From NCBI RefSeq assembly GCF_001952855.1, contig NZ_LPNO01000053.1, forward strand, positions 124,001 through 188,000: a DNA stretch of 64,000 bases, written 5' to 3'. Below, piece by piece: positions 1-8,251 of the stretch (the first letter of the stretch is position 1; each line of letters starts with the position of its first letter). Position numbers and translations under genes: made by a program. This stretch comes from Pseudomonas sp. ATCC PTA-122608 (GTDB lineage Bacteria > Pseudomonadota > Gammaproteobacteria > Pseudomonadales > Pseudomonadaceae). The notes below the pieces were generated by a model that had not been told where the DNA came from, made no database searches, and saw only the letters and a list, made by a program, of their open reading frames with translations.

Positions 1-2904
1 GCACTGCTGGCCAACGGCGTCGACATCATCGGTCGCAGCTTCAAGTATTCCCGCCCGCGCGGCATCTTTGCCGCCGGTGCCGAAGAGCCGAATGCGGTGT
101 TGCAGATCGGCGCTACCGAAGCCACGCAAATCCCTAACGTGCGTGCCACGCAACAGGCGCTGTACCAGGGTTTGGTCGCCACCAGCACCAACGGCTGGCC
201 GAGCGTGAACAACGACATGATGGGCATTCTCGGCAAGGTCGGCGGCAAGCTGATGCCACCGGGTTTCTATTACAAAACCTTCATGTACCCGCAATCGTTC
301 TGGATGACTTACGAGAAGTACATCCGTAAGGCTGCAGGTTTAGGCCGCTCGCCGACCGAGAACGACCCGGACACCTACGACTACATGAACCGTCATTGCG
401 ACGTGCTGATTGTGGGCGCTGGCCCTGCCGGCCTGTCCGCTGCATTGGCCGCTGCCCGCAGTGGCGCACGGGTGATCATCGCGGACGAGCAGGAAGAGTT
501 CGGCGGTTCCTTGCTGGACTCCCGTGAAAGCCTCGATGGCAAGCCGGCGGCCGAGTGGGTTGCCAGTGTTATTGCTGAGCTGAAATCCCTGCCGGACGTG
601 GTGCTGCTGCCTCGCGCCACCGTTAACGGTTACCACGACCATAACTTCCTGACCATTCACGAGCGCCTTACCGACCACCTCGGTGACCGTGCGCCGATTG
701 GCCAGGTGCGTCAGCGTATTCACCGGGTTCGCGCCAAGCGTGTGGTGCTGGCGACCGGCGCGTGTGAACGTCCGCTGGTGTACGGCAACAACGACGTGCC
801 GGGAAACATGCTGGCCGGTGCGGTCTCCACTTATGTGCGCCGCTACGGCGTGGCGCCGGGTAAAAAACTGGTGCTGTCGACCAACAACGATCACGCCTAC
901 CGCGTTGCACTGGACTGGTTTGATGCTGGCCTCTCCGTGGTGGCTGTGGCCGATGCGCGCCACAACCCGCGCGGTGCACTGGTTGAAGAGGCGCGTGCCA
1001 AAGGCATCCGCATCCTCACCGGCAGCGCCGTGATCGAGGCCCGTGGCAGCAAGCACGTCACTGGCGCCCGCGTGGCCGCCATCGATGTCAAAGCCCACAA
1101 GGTCACCAGCCCCGGCGAATGGCTGGACTGCGACCTGGTCGCCAGCTCCGGCGGCTACAGTCCGGTGGTTCACCTGGCCTCACACTTGGGCGGCAAGCCG
1201 ACCTGGCGTGAAGACATCCTCGGTTTTGTACCGGGCGAAGCACCGCAGAAACGCGTGTGCGTCGGTGGTATCAATGGCGTCTATGGCCTCGGCGACTCCC
1301 TGGCCGACGGTTTTGAAGGTGGCGTGCGCGCAGCCAGCGACGCCGGTTTCGCGCCGGTGGAAGGCACGCTGCCCAAAGCCTTGAGCCGTCTGGAAGAGCC
1401 GACCCTGGCGCTGTTCCAGGTGCCTCACGAGAAAGCTACCGCACGGGCGCCGAAGCAATTTGTCGACCTGCAAAACGACGTCACCGCCGCCGCCATCGAA
1501 CTCGCCACCCGCGAAGGTTTCGAGTCGGTAGAGCACGTCAAACGCTACACCGCATTGGGCTTCGGCACCGACCAGGGCAAGCTCGGCAACGTCAACGGCC
1601 TGGCCATCGCGGCCCGTTCGCTGAACGTGACCATCCCGCAGATGGGCACCACCATGTTCCGTCCCAACTACACGCCGGTGACGTTCGGCGCAGTAGCTGG
1701 CCGTCACTGTGGGCACATCTTCGAGCCGGTGCGCTACACCGCGCTGCAAGCCTGGCACGTGAAAAACGGCGCCGAGTTTGAAGACGTCGGCCAGTGGAAG
1801 CGCCCGTGGTATTTCCCGCGCAACGGTGAAGACCTGCACGCCGCCGTGAAACGCGAATGCCTGGCCGTGCGCGACAGCGTCGGCCTGCTGGACGCGTCCA
1901 CCCTCGGCAAGATCGACATTCAGGGCCCGGATGCCCGCGAGTTCCTCAACCGCATCTACAGCAACGCCTGGACCAAGCTCGACGTGGGCAAGGCCCGCTA
2001 CGGCCTGATGTGCAAGGAAGACGGCATGGTCTTCGACGATGGCGTCACCGCCTGCCTCGCCGACAATCACTTCCTGATGACCACCACCACCGGCGGCGCA
2101 GCACGCGTGCTGCAGTGGCTGGAAATCTACCAGCAGACCGAATGGCCGGACCTCAAGGTGTACTTCACCTCGGTCACCGACCACTGGGCAACCATGACCT
2201 TGTCCGGCCCCAACAGCCGCAAGCTGCTGAGCGAAGTCACCGACATCGACCTGGACAAGGACGGCTTCCCGTTCATGACCTGGAAAGAAGGCCTGGTAGG
2301 CGGCGTGCCGGCGCGGGTGTTCCGGATTTCGTTTACCGGTGAGCTGTCGTACGAAGTCAACGTGCAGGCCGACTACGCCATGGGCGTGCTCGAGAAAATC
2401 GTCGAGGCTGGTAAAAAGTACAACCTGACGCCTTATGGCACCGAAACCATGCACGTGCTGCGGGCCGAGAAGGGTTTCATCATCGTTGGCCAGGATACCG
2501 ACGGCTCGATGACCCCGGACGACCTGAACATGGGCTGGTGTGTAGGCCGCACCAAACCGTTCTCGTGGCTCGGCTGGCGCGGGATGAATCGTGAAGATTG
2601 CGTGCGTGAAGACCGCAAGCAGCTTGTCGGACTCAAGCCGATTGACCCGAACGTGTGGCTGCCGGAAGGCGCGCAACTGGTGTTCGACACCAAGCAGACG
2701 ATCCCGATGAAGATGGTCGGCCACGTCACCTCCAGTTATGCCCACAACTCCCTCGGCTATTCGTTTGCCATGGGCGTGGTGAAGGGCGGCTTGAAGCGCA
2801 TCGGCGAGCGGGTGTTTGCCCCGTTGGCGGATGGCAGCGTGATCGAGGCGGAGATTGTTTCTTCGGTGTTCTTTGACCCTAAAGGCGACCGCCAGAACAT
2901 CTGA
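1..2904 (+). CDS. soxA: Sarcosine oxidase, alpha subunit (5' end missing)
   Basis: Large subunit of heterotetrameric sarcosine oxidase, which demethylates sarcosine to glycine and passes the methyl carbon to tetrahydrofolate or releases it as formaldehyde. The frame is open from the first base, so the gene starts upstream; 967 codons are present against about 1005 in the family. A dinucleotide-binding motif (VGAGPAGLSAALAAA) lies near nt 410-450. The last third, from about nt 1770, is an aminomethyltransferase-like (GcvT-type) folate domain. soxG, purU and fdhA follow on the same strand, the usual Pseudomonas order for glycine betaine/sarcosine breakdown; soxB and soxD are expected just outside the window. 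Identification is from motif order and context. Confidence 0.96.
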   Translation, partial: ALLANGVDIIGRSFKYSRPRGIFAAGAEEPNAVLQIGATEATQIPNVRATQQALYQGLVATSTNGWPSVNNDMMGILGKVGGKLMPPGFYYKTFMYPQSFWMTYEKYIRKAAGLGRSPTENDPDTYDYMNRHCDVLIVGAGPAGLSAALAAARSGARVIIADEQEEFGGSLLDSRESLDGKPAAEWVASVIAELKSLPDVVLLPRATVNGYHDHNFLTIHERLTDHLGDRAPIGQVRQRIHRVRAKRVVLATGACERPLVYGNNDVPGNMLAGAVSTYVRRYGVAPGKKLVLSTNNDHAYRVALDWFDAGLSVVAVADARHNPRGALVEEARAKGIRILTGSAVIEARGSKHVTGARVAAIDVKAHKVTSPGEWLDCDLVASSGGYSPVVHLASHLGGKPTWREDILGFVPGEAPQKRVCVGGINGVYGLGDSLADGFEGGVRAASDAGFAPVEGTLPKALSRLEEPTLALFQVPHEKATARAPKQFVDLQNDVTAAAIELATREGFESVEHVKRYTALGFGTDQGKLGNVNGLAIAARSLNVTIPQMGTTMFRPNYTPVTFGAVAGRHCGHIFEPVRYTALQAWHVKNGAEFEDVGQWKRPWYFPRNGEDLHAAVKRECLAVRDSVGLLDASTLGKIDIQGPDAREFLNRIYSNAWTKLDVGKARYGLMCKEDGMVFDDGVTACLADNHFLMTTTTGGAARVLQWLEIYQQTEWPDLKVYFTSVTDHWATMTLSGPNSRKLLSEVTDIDLDKDGFPFMTWKEGLVGGVPARVFRISFTGELSYEVNVQADYAMGVLEKIVEAGKKYNLTPYGTETMHVLRAEKGFIIVGQDTDGSMTPDDLNMGWCVGRTKPFSWLGWRGMNREDCVREDRKQLVGLKPIDPNVWLPEGAQLVFDTKQTIPMKMVGHVTSSYAHNSLGYSFAMGVVKGGLKRIGERVFAPLADGSVIEAEIVSSVFFDPKGDRQNI

Positions 2905-2914
2905 CAGACCGAGT

Positions 2915-3000
2915 CGCCTGCATCGCAGGCAAGCCAGCTCCCACATTTGAAGGTATTCGCAATTTAAAAATGTGGGAGCCGGGCTTGCCCGCGATGGCGC
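2915..3000. repeat. REPIN between soxA and soxG
   Basis: Two inverted REP arms (GCATCGCAGGCAAGCCAGCT and the partly matching GTGGGAGCCGGGCTTGCCCG) enclose a short AT-rich spacer. It sits inside the presumed operon and could form a long hairpin in the soxAG transcript. The two arms belong to slightly different REP variants (CTGGCTTGCC against CGGGCTTGCC). Confidence 0.85.
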
Positions 3001-3035
3001 CAGTAGATTCACCACAGAATTCAGAAAGGTGCTTT

Positions 3036-3668
3036 ATGACAGCAGCCAATGTTTACCAGCAACGCCCCACCTCCGGAGCCAAGGCCGAGTCGTCGCTGCA
3101 CCATGCCGACCTCGCCAGCCTGGTAGGCAAGGGCCGCAAGAACGCCGGCGTGACCGTGCGTGAAAAGAAACTCCTCGGCCACCTGACCATTCGTGGCGAT
3201 GGCCATGACGCCGCCTTCGCCGCCGGCGTGCACAAAGCCCTGGGCATCGAATTGCCCGGCGCCCTGGCAGTGATCGTCAAGGGTGAAACCAGCCTGCAAT
3301 GGCTGGGCCCGGATGAGTGGCTGCTGGTGGTGCCGAGCGGTGAAGAGTTCGCCGCGGAGAAAAGCCTGCGTGAGGCACTGGGGGATTTGCATATCCAGAT
3401 CGTCAACGTCAGCGGCGGCCAGCAGATTCTGGAACTCAGCGGCCCCAACGTGCGTGACGTGCTGATGAAATCCACCAGCTACGACGTACACCCCGACAGC
3501 TTCCCGGTGGGCAAGGCCGTGGGTACGGTGTTCGCCAAGTCGCAGTTGGTGATTCGTCATACTGCTGAAGACACCTGGGAGCTGTTGATTCGTCGCAGCT
3601 TCTCGGATTACTGGTGGCTGTGGTTGCAGGACGCGGCGGCTGAGTATGGTTTAAGCGTGGAAGCTTGA
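3036..3668 (+). CDS. soxG: Sarcosine oxidase, gamma subunit
   Basis: Small subunit of heterotetrameric sarcosine oxidase, 210 residues, the usual size. The ATG at 3036 is chosen because AAAGGTG stands eight bases before it; an open frame reaches further upstream but runs into the REPIN. The sequence has the SoxG pattern: a hydrophobic core with WLGPDEWLLVVP in the first half and a C-terminal LLIRRSFSDYWWLWL segment. It follows soxA after a 131-bp gap holding a REPIN, so it is probably co-transcribed with it. Confidence 0.95.
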   Translation: MTAANVYQQRPTSGAKAESSLHHADLASLVGKGRKNAGVTVREKKLLGHLTIRGDGHDAAFAAGVHKALGIELPGALAVIVKGETSLQWLGPDEWLLVVPSGEEFAAEKSLREALGDLHIQIVNVSGGQQILELSGPNVRDVLMKSTSYDVHPDSFPVGKAVGTVFAKSQLVIRHTAEDTWELLIRRSFSDYWWLWLQDAAAEYGLSVEA

Positions 3669-3684
3669 TGGAGTGAACGGTGTT

Positions 3685-3819
3685 GTGGCGAGGGGGCTTG
3701 TCCCCCGTTGGAGCGCGCAGCGGTCCCAATAAGGTCAGCGCATTTTTTCTGAAAACAACCGAATGGCAGGTTTTGGGGCTGCTTCGCAGCCCAACGGGGG
3801 ACAAGCCCCCTCGCCACAA
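3685..3819. repeat. REPIN, GGGGGCTTGTCCCCC variety
   Basis: Inverted arms TGTGGCGAGGGGGCTTGTCC and its near complement lie at the two ends, with a second inner inverted pair (around GCTGCTTCGCAGC). It fills the gap between soxG and purU. Confidence 0.85.
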
Positions 3820-3837
3820 AGGCCTGAGGATTCGAAT

Positions 3838-4695
3838 ATGAGCCGCGTACCCGATACATGGATTTTGACCGCCGACTGCCCCAGCGTGCTCGGCACGGTG
3901 GACGCGGTGACCCGCTATCTGTTCGAGCAGGGCTGCTACGTCACAGAACACCACTCGTTTGATGACCGGCTTTCGGGCCGTTTCTTCATCCGCGTGGAGT
4001 TTCGCCAGCCCGACGGTTTTGACGAACAAGGCTTCCGCGATGGCCTGGCCACCCGCGGTGAAGCGTTCGGCATGATCTTCGAACTGACCGCGCCGAACTA
4101 CCGGCCGAAAGTGGTGATCATGGTCTCCAAGGCCGATCACTGCCTCAACGATTTGCTCTACCGCCAGCGCATCGGCCAACTGTCGATGGACGTGGTCGCC
4201 GTGGTCTCCAACCACCCGGACCTCAAGCCCCTGGCCGACTGGCACCAGATTCCCTATTACCACTTTCCCCTGGACCCCAACGACAAGCCGTCGCAGGAGC
4301 GCAAGGTGTGGCAGGTGATCGAAGAGTCGGGCGCCGAGCTGGTGATCCTTGCGCGCTACATGCAAGTGCTGTCGCCGGAGTTGTGCCGCAAGCTCGATGG
4401 TAAAGCCATCAACATCCACCACTCCCTGCTGCCCGGTTTCAAGGGCGCCAAGCCGTATCACCAGGCCTACAACAAGGGCGTGAAACTGGTGGGCGCCACC
4501 GCGCATTACATCAACAACGATTTGGACGAAGGCCCGATCATCGCCCAGGGCGTGGAGGTGGTGGACCACAGTCACTATCCGGAAGATTTGATTGCCAAGG
4601 GGCGGGATATCGAAGGCCTGACCCTGGCCCGGGCCGTGGGGTATCACATTGAGCGGCGGGTGTTTCTGAACGCCAATCGAACAGTGGTGCTCTGA
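3838..4695 (+). CDS. purU: Formyltetrahydrofolate deformylase
   Basis: Hydrolyses 10-formyl-tetrahydrofolate to formate and tetrahydrofolate, recycling folate loaded by sarcosine oxidase. It has 285 residues. An N-terminal ACT domain (about residues 8-85, beginning TADCPSVLGTVDAV) is followed by a formyltransferase-type catalytic domain with the NIHHSLLPGF motif and the downstream catalytic aspartate in LDEGPIIAQ. The ATG at 3838 has GAGGA upstream; an open frame reaches back into the REPIN and was not used. Position between soxG and fdhA matches the sarcosine operon of other pseudomonads, where a second purU copy is dedicated to this pathway. Confidence 0.96.
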   Translation: MSRVPDTWILTADCPSVLGTVDAVTRYLFEQGCYVTEHHSFDDRLSGRFFIRVEFRQPDGFDEQGFRDGLATRGEAFGMIFELTAPNYRPKVVIMVSKADHCLNDLLYRQRIGQLSMDVVAVVSNHPDLKPLADWHQIPYYHFPLDPNDKPSQERKVWQVIEESGAELVILARYMQVLSPELCRKLDGKAINIHHSLLPGFKGAKPYHQAYNKGVKLVGATAHYINNDLDEGPIIAQGVEVVDHSHYPEDLIAKGRDIEGLTLARAVGYHIERRVFLNANRTVVL

Positions 4696-4702
4696 TGGAC
4701 GC

Positions 4703-4776
4703 CTTCGCGAGCAAGCCCGCTCCCACATTTTGATGTGTGAATACATTCAAATGTGGGAGCGGGCTTGCTCGCGAAG
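4703..4776. repeat. REPIN between purU and fdhA
   Basis: A nearly perfect inverted pair of the REP arm CTTCGCGAGCAAGCCCGCTC and its complement with about 25 bases between. Confidence 0.88.
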
Positions 4777-4879
4777 AGGCCCTTACTAACAACGCAAAAA
4801 CAGCATCTGTACCCGAGCACTTTAACGCGCTGCCTGCCTGGGCAACGCGGTTTCATAAAAACAACAGCGAGGTGAAAGC

Positions 4880-6079
4880 ATGTCTGGTAATCGTGGTGTC
4901 GTGTATCTCGGCAACGGCAAGGTCGAAGTACAGAAAATCGACTATCCCAAAATGCAGGACCCCCGTGGCAGGAAGATTGAGCACGGCGTCATCCTGCGCG
5001 TGGTTTCCACCAACATCTGCGGCTCCGACCAACACATGGTGCGCGGCCGTACCACTGCCCAGACCGGCCTGGTCCTGGGCCACGAAATCACCGGTGAAGT
5101 GATCGAGAAGGGCAGCGGCGTCGAAAACCTGAAAATCGGCGACCTGGTCTCGGTACCGTTCAACGTTGCCTGCGGCCTCTGCCGCTCCTGCAAAGAACAA
5201 CACACCGGTGTGTGCCTGAGCGTCAACCCGGCCCGTCCGGGCGGTGCTTATGGCTACGTCGATATGGGCGATTGGACCGGCGGCCAAGCCGAATACGTGT
5301 TGGTGCCTTACGCCGATTTCAACCTGCTGAAACTGCCGGACCGCGACAAGGCCATGGAGAAAATCCGTGACCTGACGTGCCTCTCCGACATTCTCCCGAC
5401 CGGCTACCACGGTGCGGTCACTGCGGGCGTTGGTCCAGGCAGCACGGTCTACATTGCCGGTGCCGGCCCGGTCGGCCTGGCTGCGGCCGCTTCAGCACGT
5501 CTATTGGGCGCTGCGGTAGTGATCATCGGCGACGTCAACCCGATCCGCCTGGCCCACGCCAAGGCCCAGGGTTTTGAAATCGCCGACCTGTCCACCGACA
5601 CCCCACTGCACGAACAAATCGCCGCACTGCTGGGCGAGCCGGAAGTGGATTGCGCGGTGGATGCGGTGGGCTTTGAAGCACGGGGCCACGGGCATGACGG
5701 CGTCAAGCACGAGGCTCCGGCCACCGTGCTCAACTCATTGATGGGCGTGGTGCGGGTAGCCGGCAAAATCGGCATCCCGGGCCTGTATGTGACTGAAGAC
5801 CCGGGTGCGGTGGATGCTGCCGCGAAAATGGGCAGCCTGAGCATCCGCTTTGGCCTGGGTTGGGCCAAGTCCCACAGCTTCCACACCGGGCAGACGCCGG
5901 TGATGAAGTACAACCGTCAGCTGATGCAGGCGATCATGTGGGACCGCATCAAGATTGCCGACATTGTAGGCGTGGAAGTCATCAGCCTGGATGACGCGCC
6001 ACGTGGCTACGGCGAGTTCGATGCGGGTGTGCCGAAGAAGTTTGTGATCGATCCGCACAAGTTGTTCAGCGCGGCGTAG
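4880..6079 (+). CDS. fdhA: Glutathione-independent formaldehyde dehydrogenase
   Basis: Zinc- and NAD-dependent formaldehyde dehydrogenase that oxidises formaldehyde, here most likely that freed during sarcosine or dimethylglycine demethylation, to formate. It has 399 residues, the length of the characterised P. putida enzyme. Catalytic zinc ligands Cys47 (NICGSD) and His68-Glu69 (GHE) are visible, as is the structural zinc cluster Cys98, Cys101, Cys104 and Cys112. A Rossmann motif GAGPVGLAAA follows. GAGGTG precedes the ATG. A strong terminator follows directly, marking the operon end. Confidence 0.96.
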   Translation: MSGNRGVVYLGNGKVEVQKIDYPKMQDPRGRKIEHGVILRVVSTNICGSDQHMVRGRTTAQTGLVLGHEITGEVIEKGSGVENLKIGDLVSVPFNVACGLCRSCKEQHTGVCLSVNPARPGGAYGYVDMGDWTGGQAEYVLVPYADFNLLKLPDRDKAMEKIRDLTCLSDILPTGYHGAVTAGVGPGSTVYIAGAGPVGLAAAASARLLGAAVVIIGDVNPIRLAHAKAQGFEIADLSTDTPLHEQIAALLGEPEVDCAVDAVGFEARGHGHDGVKHEAPATVLNSLMGVVRVAGKIGIPGLYVTEDPGAVDAAAKMGSLSIRFGLGWAKSHSFHTGQTPVMKYNRQLMQAIMWDRIKIADIVGVEVISLDDAPRGYGEFDAGVPKKFVIDPHKLFSAA

Positions 6080-6088
6080 GCGAAAGAT

Positions 6089-6116
6089 AAGGGCGACCCA
6101 AGGGTCGCCCTTTTTA
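6089..6116 (+). terminator. Rho-independent terminator after fdhA
   Basis: The stem GGGCGACC/GGTCGCCC with a CAAG loop is followed by TTTTTA. It also carries A residues on the other side and could serve the minus-strand gene that ends at 6125. Confidence 0.9.
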
Positions 6117-6124
6117 TAAAAGAT

Positions 6125-6484
6125 TCAGTCTTCTATAAGAAAACCGGTGATAGTGATACCTAGAAGCGAGAAGCAAGTAACGAGTGTTGGTATGACCATC
6201 CAATATTTGAGGTGCCGCGGTATTTGTTCAACGTCCTCAACCAGTACCATACCCCTCCTTTGAATTATTCTCGGGATGAGAATAACGGTGGCCATAGCGA
6301 ATACGCGTTGCGGCCTTCCTTCAAAGAGGGTGTGACGAAACGTGTGCCTGTATCCGACTATAAAGGTGCTGTATTGCATATAGCGCTCAGCGGCATCGAG
6401 CTTTTTGTACATGGCAGAAAAGACTATCGGGAAGCTGAGTAGCAGGAGGACGCATGAGCCCACCGCAAAGTATTCCAAGTACAT
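6125..6484 (-). CDS. Small membrane protein, candidate immunity protein
   Basis: The 119-residue protein belongs to no family I can name. Two hydrophobic segments fit membrane helices (about residues 4-24 and 95-117) around a basic central loop rich in Arg and His. Its ATG follows the stop codon of the preceding gene with no gap (TGAATG), and the ribosome binding site GGAGG lies inside the end of that gene, so translation is coupled. Low GC beside its neighbours suggests recent transfer. A small membrane protein placed right after a glycine-zipper protein is the classic arrangement of a pore-forming toxin and its inner-membrane immunity partner; this role is inference. Confidence 0.6.
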   Translation of the reverse strand: MYLEYFAVGSCVLLLLSFPIVFSAMYKKLDAAERYMQYSTFIVGYRHTFRHTLFEGRPQRVFAMATVILIPRIIQRRGMVLVEDVEQIPRHLKYWMVIPTLVTCFSLLGITITGFLIED

Positions 6485-7459
6485 TCAATCCTCCACTGCC
6501 TGATAGAGAACTTTACCCACCCATTCTCCAACATTGCTTCCAAGCGTGCCCAAGGCGAGTCCACCTGCTGCTCCGCCGATGATGGCGCATGCCAAAGCAC
6601 CGGCGCCAGCCGTAGGTATGCCAAAAACAATCGCGCAGGCGCCGATACCGCCAACTGCTCCAAGTGTCCCACCCGCAGACGCTCCACCCACTCCAATCAC
6701 CAACTTGCCACCTTCAACATACTTCGCTTGCGTACACTCTTGCTCGCGCCCCGTGGAGCACGCCTCCGTTATCTCCAGCGCCGCTGCCCCAACATCCAGC
6801 GCGATACCAATGTAAGTCCCCGTCTTCAACATTTGCGAAGCCTTGGCTACGCGTTTGACCGTCTCCTCATACCCGCGAATTTCTCCATGATGCCAATAGC
6901 TTTTACTGGAGATACCCAACATTTTCTTGATGGATCCTTCATTTCTCAATCCGCTCCCGAAGCGTGCCATGCCGTGGAGTTGACTCTCGAGCCGGGAGAA
7001 TAAGGTTCTTCGTTTAACCACGAACTCATCTCTTGCGGCCACAGTGCCCTTGCTCAAGTACTGCTTATGCAGACCGTCGATTTCCTGAAGGGTCTTTTCG
7101 ATTCCTTCCAGGTGTTTACTCCACGCGCTAGTGGCACTCCCGACGCCGATAGAAGCGTAGGCCATGATCTCCTGCAACTGATCGTAATTTTTGATCAGGA
7201 ATTGATCAGTTGCGGAGTGTGCCAACAGGGTATGTTTCACGTTCTCTGCGGAACTCATCAGCCGCGCTTCTTCGACGGTACAAGAAGCTGTACGGCTGTC
7301 ACCGATAATCACCAATTGCCCAGGTAATACCACGGTGTTGCGGATATTTTGGTTAAGGATGTCGAACTTGGTTTGAGCGTGAGGATTAAGCGAGAGGCTT
7401 TGCTTCAGTAGCGGATAAGGCTGTGATCGATCATTGATAAATGCGTAAGGTCCCTGCAT
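6485..7459 (-). CDS. Putative membrane-acting (glycine-zipper) toxin, possible T6SS-type effector
   Basis: This 324-residue protein has no signal peptide. Near residues 45-54 lies VVLPGQLVIIGD, a segment like the LysM-type linker of some Pseudomonas secreted effectors. A mostly helical middle part (about 70-240) follows. Residues 252-310 form a long Gly/Ala hydrophobic hairpin with repeated GxxxG spacing (GGASAGGTLGAVGG, IIGGAAGGLALGTLG), as in membrane-inserting toxins. I recall similar C-terminal regions in PAAR-led type VI effectors, but no PAAR, VgrG or Hcp gene is in the window, and the identification is tentative. A very strong ribosome binding site (AAGGAGGTG) precedes the ATG and is caught in a hairpin. 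GC is visibly below that of the flanking genes. Its partner is the gene ending at 6125. Confidence 0.55.
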   Translation of the reverse strand: MQGPYAFINDRSQPYPLLKQSLSLNPHAQTKFDILNQNIRNTVVLPGQLVIIGDSRTASCTVEEARLMSSAENVKHTLLAHSATDQFLIKNYDQLQEIMAYASIGVGSATSAWSKHLEGIEKTLQEIDGLHKQYLSKGTVAARDEFVVKRRTLFSRLESQLHGMARFGSGLRNEGSIKKMLGISSKSYWHHGEIRGYEETVKRVAKASQMLKTGTYIGIALDVGAAALEITEACSTGREQECTQAKYVEGGKLVIGVGGASAGGTLGAVGGIGACAIVFGIPTAGAGALACAIIGGAAGGLALGTLGSNVGEWVGKVLYQAVED

Positions 7460-7461
7460 TT

Positions 7462-7519
7462 CTTACACCTCCTTGGACTGTGGCGCCCGACTATAAGTAG
7501 GCGCCACAGCAGGTGTAAG
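7462..7519 (-). promoter_or_regulatory. Two-tier inverted repeat that hides the toxin ribosome binding site
   Basis: Outer arms CTTACACCT/AGGTGTAAG (9 bp, exact) and inner arms TGTGGCGCC/GGCGCCACA (9 bp, exact) around a 12-base loop. In the transcript the 3' outer arm holds part of the AAGGAGGTG ribosome binding site and ends two bases before the toxin ATG. No T-run follows, so it is not an ordinary terminator. Confidence 0.75.
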
Positions 7520-7572
7520 ACGAGTAACGGGCAGTTATTGATATTTCAGAAACAGACTACGTAAGAGGTGGT

Positions 7573-7842
7573 TCAGTCCGACAAAGACTGCAATCTGCGC
7601 CCGATCACGTCCATCAAATCGCAACCGTCGCGCAGCGGAATGGCGCAGAGCAGGGCGAAGTCCTTGAGGACGATGGTGTCGGTGATCAGGGTGTCGCGAA
7701 ACGCGAGGTTTTCCAGGACTTGGGTCACCGCGCGGATGCGGTAGGCGGCTGCGTCGTGGAGCACGCCCAGCGGGGTTTGGGTGTCAATGAGCAAGGACGG
7801 GACGGTGCAATCGTGGCCGGTTAGGGGCATGTAGCGATTCAT
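7573..7842 (-). CDS. Small uncharacterised protein, DUF3077/DUF6124-like
   Basis: The 89-residue soluble protein has a helical pattern (LHDAAAYRIRAVTQVLENLAF, then VLKDFALLCAIPL) that resembles the small DUF3077/DUF6124 proteins common in Pseudomonas; this is by eye and weak. The ATG at 7842 follows a region that folds into several hairpins. It reads towards the putative toxin gene 113 bp downstream, so the two may share a transcript. No function can be given. Confidence 0.6.
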   Translation of the reverse strand: MNRYMPLTGHDCTVPSLLIDTQTPLGVLHDAAAYRIRAVTQVLENLAFRDTLITDTIVLKDFALLCAIPLRDGCDLMDVIGRRLQSLSD

Positions 7843-8030
7843 GTGTGCAACCTCATTTCAGATAATGGGGCTACCACTCACCCGTCGCCAAACGAATGGG
7901 TGGCAGCTGTACGCAGGTTGGCGAACCGGTGAAATGAAGCAAAGCCGGCAGACCCGAAGGTCTCCCGCGCACAGCCGCCATAAAGCACAGCTTTGCGGGT
8001 GCAAAAAGACCTGCAAAGAAACAGGTGCTT
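7843..8030 (-). promoter_or_regulatory. Structured leader of the 89-residue gene (candidate cis-regulatory RNA)
   Basis: Read on the minus strand the region holds ACCTG/CAGGT (8009-8026) followed by CTTTTT, a UUCG-type tetraloop hairpin AGACC-TTCG-GGTCT (7950-7963), and TTGGCGA/TCGCCAA arms (7885-7924). The last can be replaced by an alternative CCACCC/GGGTG pairing over the same bases. Long overlapping frames on both strands here show no coding character. I recall similar stretches elsewhere in Pseudomonas genomes but cannot verify it. The rest of the 7843-8251 gap holds a half REPIN and a terminator. Confidence 0.5.
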
Positions 8031-8161
8031 TTGCATGCATTATTTCAATCGAGTCGCCAAACCCGTATCGCCATGTGGACGACCGCCGGACTATAAGCTT
8101 CCTTGTTTGGCCGAGGCAAGACGCAATGCCGAACACATTTCCCGACACAACGACGTTCAAC

Positions 8162-8200
8162 TGTAGGAGCGGGCTTGCCCGCGAAAAACCTGAGAGCGCC
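8162..8200. repeat. Half REPIN (single REP arm plus part of the spacer)
   Basis: The arm TGTAGGAGCGGGCTTGCCCG is followed by ACCTGAGAGCGCCG, the same internal sequence as in the REPINs at 15975 and 16731, and then breaks off at a terminator. The second arm is missing. Confidence 0.8.
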
Positions 8201-8204
8201 GGGC

Positions 8205-8232
8205 AAAAAAAAGGCGACCCTGGGGTCGTCTT
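8205..8232 (-). terminator. Rho-independent terminator of the sigma/anti-sigma operon
   Basis: On the minus strand AAGACGACCC/GGGTCGCCTT is followed by a run of T residues. It lies 20 bp after the stop of the 152-residue gene. Confidence 0.85.
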
Positions 8233-8251
8233 CTTTGCCTGCATGGGTCAC

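Noticed and set aside
1180-3015. Long minus-strand frame opposite soxA (611 codons)
   Set aside because: It is the reverse reading of a strongly supported gene in GC-rich DNA; its composition (many His, Gly, Arg) shows no family features.
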